The notes below the pieces were generated by a model. The model searched no databases. It saw only the letters and a program-made list of their open reading frames with translations, and was not told where the DNA came from. 64,000 nt of DNA from Paenibacillus sp. DMB5 (GTDB lineage Bacteria; Bacillota; Bacilli; Paenibacillales; Paenibacillaceae). Shown here one piece after another: positions 9,123-17,368 of this stretch; within the stretch, counting starts at the first letter, position 1, and every line of letters starts with the position of its first letter. Location of the stretch: positions 248,001 through 312,000 of the forward strand of contig NZ_LRAC01000120.1 of NCBI RefSeq assembly GCF_001517085.1, in the 5' to 3' direction. A program made the translations under genes and the position numbers.

Positions 9123-11378
9123 TCAACTGCAGCTGCAGCATATCAGCTCCCCCTGTCTGCCGGAAAGAAGCGGAAGACTGGTTTCAGCCAGATGCTCAGA
9201 GGCACGAATCACCCGGCTTTGCGGCACAATACTGCCAGATGCAGAAGATAAGGAAATTTCCCCTTCCAGGAAGCTCATTTTCTGCTCCCGCAGCTGCAGC
9301 TCAGACGCCCCGCTGATAAACGGATTCCCGCCGTTCAAGCTAATCTTCAGCTGAGAGGATGTATCCGGTTTCCGGGAACGGGAATACCCCTGTTGCAGCG
9401 CAAAGGACCGGAAATCCTGCCAATTGCTCCAAGTGCCCAGCGCGATCCGTAGCGGACTTGTCTGTACAGTTCTGCCAGCCGCAATGTTTTTAAACGGATG
9501 CTCCACAGCATATAGCCAGTGATCCCTTATTAAGGTGCGGTCAGCCGGCCAGGCAATGCCCCGGGTCATTTTGCCGTCATCTGCATACAGCCAGTTTTCC
9601 GTCAGCTTCTGCACATCCCAGTAGTCGGGGCTGGCGGCATGAACGCCCTGATTCAGGTCAATGTATTGACTGCAATAAGGAATGACGGCACCTTCCAGGC
9701 TAAAGCCAAAGCTTTCTTTGAGATGGAGCGGTTCTGTAAAATCTGCACCCGACTTGTTATGAAGCTGGTGATACCGTTCAATAATACCGTTCCTGTGAAG
9801 CTTGATTACCGTCGTTAAAAGCAGACCTTCCCGAGTGGAATCCAGTTTATAACGGGCTTCCAGCACCATTGCTTCGCCATCCGGGTAAGTTGTCACCTGC
9901 TCCGCTGGCGACTTTTTGAATTCGTTAGTATAAGGCAGGCCGAACTTTGGAAACATGAGCCCCAGCGCTTTTTGCCGGTCTTCATACAACTCCAGTGAGT
10001 TACTGGATCTGTCCAAATGTGCCGAATAACGTCCGCTGCTGATAAGCCAGCCCTTGTCTGTCTTGCCGCCGAAGGCAGCCTCCGTTCCGGGAAATACCAG
10101 GCTGACCTCCTGCTCAATCACGGCAGCTTCCAGACTTCCGGTTTGGGCAGTAATGGCCAGCTTCTGATTCCAGATTCCGCACTCCTTAAGCTGCGCGGAT
10201 ACGGTCAGAGTCTTGCGGGCTTTTGCCGGAACCTTGATCTGGACAACAGGCTGATCAAATGCCAGCACCTCATCCTCCGGCAGACTGAAGCTGAACAATG
10301 ACTCCGTAGCATATTCATTCTCGGCTGTTATATCCAGCTCAAAGGATTCGCCTTTATAAAGCATAGTACGGTCAGGCAGCGTAAGTCTGAGTTTCACCGG
10401 ATATTTCGGCTCGATCCCAAGCTTGAACACTGCAGGCTGTCCGTTAATGAGCAGTTCCGCTTCTACAACCGGGTGTGTCTGATACGCATTCTGCTCTTCT
10501 TCCACCGGATGCACCCGGAATTGCCCCTCAACCCGCTCAGCTTCTTCAACAGTCCTTGTCTCCTCCAGCTCAAAGCTGATATTCGGATTGCTGACACCCT
10601 TGATCTGCAGGGTAAGCGGCTTGCCGCTTTTGTTCACAGCCTCATAGATTACCGGATAGCTGCTTCCAAAGGGAAGTTGATGCTGCAGCGGAATGGAGAC
10701 CTTAATCAGATAATCTTCGGTTTCAATCAGCCGCAGCCCGCGTCCCGTGCGTTCATATTCCATTTTCAGCTTAAGCCCGTCTTTTTCCCAGGCATATGTA
10801 AAATAATCAAACCCGTTTTCCTTACGGCCATCCGGAGCAACGGATATTTCCCGCACACTATCTCTATACCAGTCCAGCTGTTCAAAGAACGGCTTAACCG
10901 CACCGGTCTGCAGAACAGACGGGATAAAGTTCATCAGATGCGTGGTATCATCGCGCTTTTCCCAGAAAAAACCGCTTTTCTTATAAGCCGGCACCGCCTT
11001 AGTGTTGCCCGGCCATGTATACAGGTCCAGACGGGGCCAGCCCTGTTTAATCGTTTCCTCCAATGCGCGGAGTATGAGCATCTTGCCGATCTTGCGGCCA
11101 TGGTAATCGGGCCGGACATTCAGCAGAGGGATATATAAAGCCCCGGTGTCTTCCTTGTAATGGGAAAAGCTGCAGTATCCGATAACCTCGCCGCCGGCAA
11201 CAGCAAGAAACAGCTTGAGGTGGGTTCCGTTCTGATGCTCCTCTATTACACTCTGTTCCGTCTGATACGAATTGTCTCCTCCCCAGCTTTCATAACTTCT
11301 GTTCCACATTTCAGCGATAGATTTGGCGTGCCTGCGGGGTTCGTATTCTTCGATCATAATTTCAGGGGCTTGCAGCAT
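9123..11378 (-). CDS. GNAT acetyltransferase domain fused to a large beta-sandwich region
   Basis: Residues ~1-160 form a GNAT N-acetyltransferase domain: LFLAVAGGEVIGYCSFS, then the acetyl-CoA pyrophosphate loop in RPDYHGRKIGKMLILRALE, then the YKKSGFFWEKR end. The remaining ~590 residues contain several Ig-like or beta-sandwich stretches with no recognised catalytic motif. The start at 11378 (MLQAPEIMIEEY) is preferred over an in-frame TTG at 11399, because AAGGAGGT lies 10 bases upstream of 11378. The last residues ..GELICCSCS look unnatural and support a frameshift joining it to the next ORF. First gene of the operon running to 5668. Confidence 0.75.
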   Translation of the reverse strand: MLQAPEIMIEEYEPRRHAKSIAEMWNRSYESWGGDNSYQTEQSVIEEHQNGTHLKLFLAVAGGEVIGYCSFSHYKEDTGALYIPLLNVRPDYHGRKIGKMLILRALEETIKQGWPRLDLYTWPGNTKAVPAYKKSGFFWEKRDDTTHLMNFIPSVLQTGAVKPFFEQLDWYRDSVREISVAPDGRKENGFDYFTYAWEKDGLKLKMEYERTGRGLRLIETEDYLIKVSIPLQHQLPFGSSYPVIYEAVNKSGKPLTLQIKGVSNPNISFELEETRTVEEAERVEGQFRVHPVEEEQNAYQTHPVVEAELLINGQPAVFKLGIEPKYPVKLRLTLPDRTMLYKGESFELDITAENEYATESLFSFSLPEDEVLAFDQPVVQIKVPAKARKTLTVSAQLKECGIWNQKLAITAQTGSLEAAVIEQEVSLVFPGTEAAFGGKTDKGWLISSGRYSAHLDRSSNSLELYEDRQKALGLMFPKFGLPYTNEFKKSPAEQVTTYPDGEAMVLEARYKLDSTREGLLLTTVIKLHRNGIIERYHQLHNKSGADFTEPLHLKESFGFSLEGAVIPYCSQYIDLNQGVHAASPDYWDVQKLTENWLYADDGKMTRGIAWPADRTLIRDHWLYAVEHPFKNIAAGRTVQTSPLRIALGTWSNWQDFRSFALQQGYSRSRKPDTSSQLKISLNGGNPFISGASELQLREQKMSFLEGEISLSSASGSIVPQSRVIRASEHLAETSLPLLSGRQGELICCSCS

Positions 11379-11566
11379 GTAGTAATGTACCTCCTTCAAT
11401 GGCTGTGTACTCCTTGCTTTCCGGCAAGGGAATGGATAATCTTGTATATTCCTTTTCCAGTATATATCAGAGAGATCATCAGGCGAAAGCGCGAGTCTTT
11501 TTTATAATGAATATTTACCTTTTAAAATACTCCATAACGATTCACCAAGTGTCATTTAATTTAACA

Positions 11567-11596
11567 TTGACAAAGACAAGTCTGATGATTTAGTAT
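11567..11596 (+). promoter_or_regulatory. Probable sigma-A promoter of the Rieske oxygenase leader
   Basis: TTGACA at 11567-11572 and TAGTAT at 11591-11596 are separated by 18 bases. The element lies about 40 bases before the aptamer-like RNA and about 230 bases before the start codon, so it would make a long structured leader. Confidence 0.55.
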
Positions 11597-11636
11597 TAAT
11601 TATATGATAAATGTCATATTAAATAACATTATTATT

Positions 11637-11784
11637 CTTGTATAAGCCCATTAATTGGAGTGGGCGTCTCGACCAGGCAACCGTAAATTGCCCCAGGCTA
11701 CAAGAGGATGCATGAGCTGTTGCGGCTTGTATTTTGAACTTCCGAATACTGCCCTCCATCCCTCTGCGCCTCTTTAGCCTGGGG
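11637..11784 (+). promoter_or_regulatory. Variant purine-riboswitch-like aptamer with expression platform
   Basis: The 68-nt element at 11637-11704 has the purine aptamer layout. P1 is CTTGTA/TACAAG, followed by J1/2 TAA. P2 is 11646-11652 with 11659-11665, loop AATTGG. J2/3 is GTCTCGACC (11666-11674). The P3 loop region ACCGTAAAT (11680-11688) is identical to classical guanine aptamers, and J3/1 keeps the guanine-type C (11698). Departures: the ligand-contact U before the conserved ACC is G (11671), the A before the J3/1 C is G (11697), the P2 loop is one base short, and P3 has an internal loop. Bases 11691-11707, the aptamer 3' side, can pair over 16 bp with one bulge to 11769-11784, giving a mutually exclusive structure followed by TTTATT. 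Homology is likely; ligand identity is not established. Confidence 0.7.
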
Positions 11785-11829
11785 TTTATTGCATTTCCAA
11801 AACCTACAACCAAAAGGAGAGAACCTACC

Positions 11830-12876
11830 ATGACAAAAAACAATGCGCTTGCCGAATTTCAGATGCAGCTTCCCCGTGACTGTACTTTTACACCGGGTGA
11901 CTGGCAGGTTCTGTCTAAGTACTGGTATCCGGTTGCCATTGCAGAAGAAATCAAAGATAAACCGGTATCCGTCAAGCTGCTGGATGTTAAGCTGGTCTGC
12001 TACCGCAGTCACGGCAAGGTTGTGATCGCCCGTGATCTTTGCTTCCACCGCGGGGCCCCGCTCAGTCTCGGCTGGGTCGAAAATGAAGAAATCGTCTGTC
12101 CGTATCACGGTTTCCGTTATAACTGCGAAGGTGCCTGCACCTCTGTACCGGCGCACCCGAATGCCAAGATTTCCCCCAAGCTCAAGCTCATCATGTACCC
12201 TGCCGTTGAACGCTACGGGTTAATCTGGACCTCACTGGCAGGAACGGAAGAGCAGCTTCCGGAATTCAGCGGCTGGGATGATCCGGACTTTATTAATATT
12301 TTGCCGCCAAGCTTCGATATTGCCGGCTCTTCCGGCCGCCAGATGGAAGGCTTTCTCGATGTTTCCCATTTTGCCTACGTACATGCAGATTCGTTTGCTG
12401 ATCCCGACAATACGGAGGTTCCGCAGTACAAGGTCCGGCGGGAAGGCAACGAGCTGTTCGCCGATTACTGGAGCACGGTCAGCAACTACGGTAAAGGCCA
12501 GGAGAATCCGGCGCCGGAAGGCTTCATGTGGCTGCGGGCCTTCCGGGTATTCGCACCATTTGCGGCATCGCTCACGGTTCATTTTCCGGAGGACGGCAAG
12601 CTGATGATCCTGAACTGCGCTTCTCCGGTGTCTGCCCGTTATACCCGGCTGTTCTGTCCGATCTCGCGGAATTTCGATAAATCTGTACCAGTGGAAGATA
12701 CGATTAAATTCAATCTTCAGGTATTCTCGGAGGACCGGGAGATGGTTGAAGCCCAGACTCCGGAGGATCTGCCGCTGGATCTGACCGCCGAGGCGCATAT
12801 TCCGGCTGACCGGACCTCTATCGCCTATAGACAGCTGCTGACTGAACTGGGTCTCGGCCGCGATTATACTTCATAA
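11830..12876 (+). CDS. Rieske [2Fe-2S] non-heme iron oxygenase, oxygenase component
   Basis: Predicted terminal oxygenase that inserts oxygen into, or demethylates, an aromatic or heterocyclic substrate. The Rieske cluster ligands are C71, H73, C90 and H93 (CFHRG...CPYHGF). The mononuclear iron triad is in FLDVSHFAYVHAD (D177, H180, H185). The 348 residues match the vanillate O-demethylase/caffeine N-demethylase/pheophorbide oxygenase group. The start at 11830 follows AAAGGAGA at 11813-11820; an upstream in-frame ATG at 11734 lies inside the structured leader and is rejected. No reductase or ferredoxin gene is adjacent. The leader resembles a purine riboswitch, so a purine-related substrate is a reasonable but unproven inference. 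Confidence 0.9.
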   Translation: MTKNNALAEFQMQLPRDCTFTPGDWQVLSKYWYPVAIAEEIKDKPVSVKLLDVKLVCYRSHGKVVIARDLCFHRGAPLSLGWVENEEIVCPYHGFRYNCEGACTSVPAHPNAKISPKLKLIMYPAVERYGLIWTSLAGTEEQLPEFSGWDDPDFINILPPSFDIAGSSGRQMEGFLDVSHFAYVHADSFADPDNTEVPQYKVRREGNELFADYWSTVSNYGKGQENPAPEGFMWLRAFRVFAPFAASLTVHFPEDGKLMILNCASPVSARYTRLFCPISRNFDKSVPVEDTIKFNLQVFSEDREMVEAQTPEDLPLDLTAEAHIPADRTSIAYRQLLTELGLGRDYTS

Positions 12877-12902
12877 GACCATATCTGCTTTTCTTAAACG
12901 AT

Positions 12903-12952
12903 AAGGGCGGCTGCACATGTTCTTCTTTAACAGAACATGCGCAGCCGCCCTT
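12903..12952. terminator. Bidirectional terminator between convergent genes
   Basis: A long stem (AAGGGCGGCTGC..CATGTTCT paired with AGAACATG..GCAGCCGCCCTT) with an 8-base loop lies between the Rieske gene and the convergent glycosidase gene, and T-rich tracts are present on both sides. Confidence 0.8.
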
Positions 12953-12971
12953 TAACTTCACTGCCGTTATA

Positions 12972-14254
12972 TTAACTTTCCAGTATAAACCGGTTCCACT
13001 TTTGCTGCCAGGCAATATCGTCCCAGAACGGATGATGCGGCGCGCAGTTGGAGCACAGCGTCATGCCCCAGAAGCCGAGTGCCATTCCTTTACGGATTGC
13101 GTATTCGGCGATGAATTTGCCTACAGGTCCTTCCTCGAAGCCGGCCAGAAGCGGCGTGTACCCGACATAGCCTTCTCCGATAACAATAGGTAAACCAGCC
13201 TGGTCCGCCCATTCATGAATTTCTTCAAAGGACTTGTCGGCCTTCTGGAGCATCGCGATCTTATGTGCCCCGTATCTGTCATACAGGAACAAATCCCACT
13301 TGTCCGGGTCCGCCCAGTCATGCAGGTAGATTAGCCGCATGCCTACCGGATTCCCTTCCATCCGCCATTCCTGGCCCGGAGGCAGGCTCCATTCCTCAAA
13401 AGGCGGTGCATCCTCCCTTAGCAGAGACTGAACGAATTCTCCCGGGAAAGGTACATTGTCATCATCAATTCCTGCATTGTGCATCAGCTCATTCAGCACG
13501 CCTTTGATATACAGGTGATAGTGGCCTACCTGCATATTGCGGGCGACATAAGCTTTCGGATATTCTTCATTCACGGTATAGCTTGCTGTCATCAGAGTAT
13601 CCGGATGCTGTTCGCGCAGATAAGCAACCGCTTCTTCAATATACGGCTGCATAATTCTGACGTTGGCTGGCACATTCTCGAACGCCACTCCCTGGGCTGC
13701 CCCAACGGCTGTCAGCTGACCGAATTCTACTTCGTTGTGCAGCTCCGCGTAAACAATCTGCTTACCGTAGCCGGCTTCTTTTACGTAACGGATCAGCTGG
13801 TTCATCGATTTGGCAAGCGCCATGAACCGGTCCTCAGGCGCAATGGCTGCCAGCTCGTCGCGCAGCTGCGGATGTGCCAGAAAGCTCGGGCTCTGCTGAT
13901 ATTCCCAGGAGGACAGCATGATGTAACAGTTATGCGCTTCAGCCTGTCTGAACAGCTCCAGCAGATGGGCATGTCCGTCGAGCTCGGCACCGCCGATGCA
14001 ATTGTACCATCTGGTGCGCTGCCCGACCTTGCCCAGGCTGCCGAACTTCAGCGGACCGGCCGCGGCCCTTCAGCGGTAAACAGCAGGAACGGCATGGCGC
14101 AGATGCGAATCGTATTGTAACCGCGCTCTACCGCTTCCGCGAACCGCGCAGCCAGATCATGGTAAGGTTCTCCCGGCAGTGTCATCGTGTACCAGGAGAA
14201 ATCCCACATTGTAATCGTAAGTTTGTTAGGATGAAGGCTGTGTATATCGTTCAT
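12972..14254 (-). CDS. Cellulase-like (clan GH-A) glycoside hydrolase, frameshifted
   Basis: Cytoplasmic-type glycoside hydrolase with no signal peptide, probably a (beta/alpha)8 barrel. YAELHNEVEFG has the NE pair typical of the acid/base glutamate, and IVIGEGYVG the nucleophile glutamate, as in GH5-like enzymes. The N-terminal frame starts at 14254 (MNDIHSLHPNKLTITMWDFS), preceded by GAAAGGATC, and runs to about 14055. The remainder continues in another frame (LKFGSLGKVGQRTRWYNCIG and onward). One added base near 14050-14059 repairs the gene to about 427 residues. It is flanked by terminators and appears monocistronic. Substrate unknown. Confidence 0.75.
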
Positions 14255-14414
14255 AGTAAGATCCTTTCCTTCAGCAAGATAGATCAGCGGGAAATCAGCC
14301 CCGAAGGTCATTCAGCTGAAGTGTACATGAAATATACAGCAGCAGCAATTGATAATAAGCGGTTAATGATGGACGATATTCTTATATTAGGCGAAGTATC
14401 GTTAAGCAACAAAA

Positions 14415-14437
14415 AAAGCCGCAGCGTGTGCGGCTTT
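14415..14437 (-). terminator. Rho-independent terminator of the ABC-F gene
   Basis: A 9-bp stem (AAAGCCGCA/TGCGGCTTT) with a 5-base loop, followed on the minus strand by TTTTTTTGTTGC, lies just after the ABC-F stop at 14445. Confidence 0.88.
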
Positions 14438-14444
14438 CCATTTT

Positions 14445-15925
14445 TTAAAGCACGATAGTCTTGGTGGCAATATTCCGGCAAAACTCCCGGTCATGCTCCA
14501 CAAACAGCAGCGTCGGGGCGGATTCAAGCAGCAGCTCCTCGATCTGCATGCGGGAAAGGATATCAATGAAATTCAGCGGCTCATCCCAGATATACAAATG
14601 GGCCTGCTCACTGAGCTCCGGGCAATCAGCACTTTTTTCTTCTGCCCTCCGCTGAAGGAGGCCATATCCTTTTCAAACTGTACCCTGGAAAAATCAAGCT
14701 TGCGCAAAATCGCCTTAAACAGGCTTTCATCCACCTCATGTTCCCGGGCATATTCCGTTAAGCTGCCTTGCAGAAACGAGGTGTCCTGCGATACATAGGA
14801 TATTTTCAGCTGGCTTCCGGTCCGCAGCGTTCCGGTATAGCTGATGTCCTCACCGGTAAGCAGCTTGAGCAGACTGGACTTACCCGAACCGTTTTTACCC
14901 GAGATGGCGATCCGCTCCCCCTGTCCGATAACAAAGCTGACGTCACTGCACACCGTCCGTTCCCCGTACTTGATTGAAATATGATCAAATTCAGCAAGCT
15001 GGTTTTTGTGATACGGAAGAGCAGTGATTTTCAGGCTGTCTGAGCTCTCGATATTCTTCAGCAGCTTCGATTTGTCTTCGATCGCACTATGCTGCCGCTG
15101 CTCAATGGATTTGGAGCGCTTCATCATCTTGGCAGCCTTGTGTCCGACATAACCCTTGTCAAGCTTGGAGCCGGAGTTCCGTGTACCGTTTTTCGACTTT
15201 TCCACTTCATCCGACCAGTTACTTGTGCGCTTGGCAGCGTCTGACAACCGCCGGATATCTGCTTTCAGCCTGTCATTCTCCGCGAGCTCATAGGCATCCT
15301 GCCGCTGTTTATTTTCCCACCATTCGGAGAAGCTGCCCTTTTGAATATCGATTCCGGTTTTATTGATTGACAGGATATGATCAACACAGTTATCCAGAAA
15401 TGCACGGTCATGGGATACCAGAATGAATCCCTTTTTAGTGTTGAGATACTCGCTGACGAGCTGCCTCGCCTCCATATCGAGATGATTGGTAGGTTCATCG
15501 ATCAGCAGAAAGCGGTCTTCCTTCAAAAATAAAGCTGCCAGCAGAACCTTTGTCTGCTCTCCGCTAGACAACGACTCAAACGGCCGGTAGAGCACCTCAT
15601 CCGCTTCAACCTTCAGCAGGGATAATTCACGAACGAACTGCCACTGCTCCGCACCCGGACAGACCTCCTCCAGGACATCCATGGTTAGATATTCCGGATG
15701 CTCAACCCTGAACGGGAAATATTCAAAGCCAACCTTTGCCGAAATGGTTCCGCTGTATTCATATTTGCCCAGCAGCAGATTCAGAAAGGTTGTCTTGCCC
15801 CGGCCGTTCCTCCCTGTAAAGCCCAGCTTCCAGTCCGTATCCAGCTGAAAGCTTGCTTTCTCAAATATATTATCGTAGCTGCCGTCGTAGGCAAATGTAA
15901 GATTCGACACATTGATTAATGACAT
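14445..15925 (-). CDS. Lsa-like ABC-F ribosomal protection protein, frameshifted near the C-terminus
   Basis: Tandem ABC ATPase without membrane domains. ABC-F proteins of this type act on the ribosome and often give lincosamide/streptogramin A/pleuromutilin tolerance. ABC1 has Walker A GRNGRGKTT, signature LSSGEQTK and Walker B FLLIDEPTNHLD. A charged linker follows. ABC2 has GKNGSGKSS, FSGGQKKKV and, in the other frame, LYIWDEPLNFIDI. The start at 15925 (MSLINVSNLTFAYDG) follows AGGGGG. The frame breaks near 14608-14620; one added base restores ARSLSEQAHLYIWDEP and the natural end ..TKTIVL at 14445. WDEPLN replaces the usual DEPTNHLD, as in some Lsa/Vga-like proteins. Resistance is inferred only from family. 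Confidence 0.83.
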
Positions 15926-15953
15926 ACAAGTAACCCCCTGTACCAAATAAAAT

Positions 15954-15983
15954 GAGCTGCAAGAAGGCAGGCCTCCGCAGCTC
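15954..15983 (-). promoter_or_regulatory. Attenuator hairpin in the ABC-F leader
   Basis: On the minus strand GAGCTGC..GCAGCTC forms a hairpin followed by ATTTTATTT, about 30 bases before the ABC-F start. A short leader ORF (MLYVQEGSASFHSE) lies upstream within a roughly 200-base leader. This layout is typical of antibiotic-inducible ABC-F genes regulated by ribosome stalling and antitermination. The anti-terminator pairing was not worked out. Confidence 0.5.
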
Positions 15984-16226
15984 AAATAAATACAGCAAAC
16001 CCGGACCCTTGTATAAGGGGCGGATCAGGCTATTATTCTGAGTGAAAGGATGCAGAACCTTCTTGCACATAAAGCATAAAACACGCAAAGCCAAGGCGGC
16101 CCTGCGAAAAGCTGTTTTATTGATTTATATAAGCGCAAGAAATCCTACATTATCCTGTCAGCTCCTGTCATTAGTATAGTCTTGTTTATTATACACATTA
16201 CCTTCAGCCTTGACCACCCTCCCGGC

Positions 16227-17368
16227 TCAGCGCCCGGACACAGCCCCCTCCGCATCATAATCTGCTACGATCAGCATATCCATATGGCGGGCCCGCCGCA
16301 GCAGAAAATGTACAAGGCTTTCCTTGAGCAACATACGCCAGATGGGTCTTCGTGATTGTCCGATGATCAGCTGGGTTGTATTCACCTCGTTCATCCGGGC
16401 CAGCAGCTGCTCATGCTTGTGAATGCCTCTGCCGGCTTCAGCGGTTTCCAGCTTGCCGCCCAGCCGTTCGGTCAGTCTCCGCAGCATATCCAGCCGCTTC
16501 TGTCCTGCCTCATCCAGCGGGGTGCCGCAGTGCACATAATGTACGTACCATTTAGCCTTGAGCCGGTGGGCAATCCGGAAGCCCCGGCGGATCAGACGCT
16601 CCGCCAGCTCTCCCAGGTCCACACATACAAAGATTACCTCTTGTCTGCTCCAAGGGCCGCGCAGGGAGGTGTCACGGTCCCAAGCCTCCAGCCGCTCATC
16701 CACATCATCGGCAATCTCACGCAGGGCCAGCTCGCGCAGAGCAATCAGATTCCCGATCTTAAAAAAAGATTCCAGCGCCTGTGTCACCTTTTCGGAGGCA
16801 TAAATTTTGCCTTCCCGCATCCGCTGCTGGAGCATTTGCGGGGTAACATCAATCAGCTCGACCTCTCCTGCCATTCTCAGCAGGGCATCCGGTATAGTCT
16901 CCCGCACCCGCACCCCGGTCAGCTGGGCTACAGCATCATTTAAACTTTCAAGATGCTGCACATTGACTGTAGTAATGACGGAAATTCCATTCTCCAGCAT
17001 CCGGATAACATCTTCGTAACGTTTTGCCGTGCGGCTGCCGGGCACATTGGTATGGGCCAGCTCATCCACCAGCACCACCTCCGGATGCGTTCGATGATCG
17101 CAGCAGTATCCATTTCTTCCAGCCGGGTTGACTGATACAGGATTTGGGCTCTCGGAATCTGCGGCAGCCCCCCGGTTTGTGCCTGGGTGTCTTTTCTGCC
17201 ATGCGTTTCCAGCAGCCCGATAACCACATCAATTCCCCGGCTCAGCAGCAGGTTGCCCTCCTGCAGCATTTTGTAGGTTTTACCTACGCCGGGCGCGGCA
17301 CCAATATAGACCTTCAGCGTCCCGCGCTTTATGGTTTCGATTCTGCGTTCCAGCTCAGGCCCGCTCAG
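16227..17368 (-). CDS. Second stand-alone KdpD N-terminal sensor module (KdpD-N + USP), frameshifted
   Basis: KdpD-like sensor module without a kinase. GTLKVYIGAAPGVGKTYKM is the canonical KdpD Walker A region. VVLVDELAHTNVPGSR is Walker B, and TTVNVQHLESLND the following conserved block. A USP-like domain occupies the C-terminal ~120 residues (LIIGQSRRPIWRMLLKESLV). There are no transmembrane, HisKA or HATPase parts. The frame breaks near 17083-17092; one added base restores IIERHPEVVLVDEL. No convincing start codon or ribosome site was found: the frame is open back into the upstream KdpD-like gene, so both may form one tandem polypeptide split by another indel near 17370. Last gene of the kdp operon; presumably senses K+, ATP or a nucleotide. 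Confidence 0.7.

Noticed and set aside
11734-11829. Upstream ATG of the Rieske gene
   Set aside because: It lies in the structured leader, lacks a ribosome site and precedes the clear AAAGGAGA-ATG at 11830.
15870-16094. 74-residue minus-strand ORF in the ABC-F leader
   Set aside because: Overlaps the ABC-F start and attenuator; treated as leader sequence rather than a protein-coding gene.
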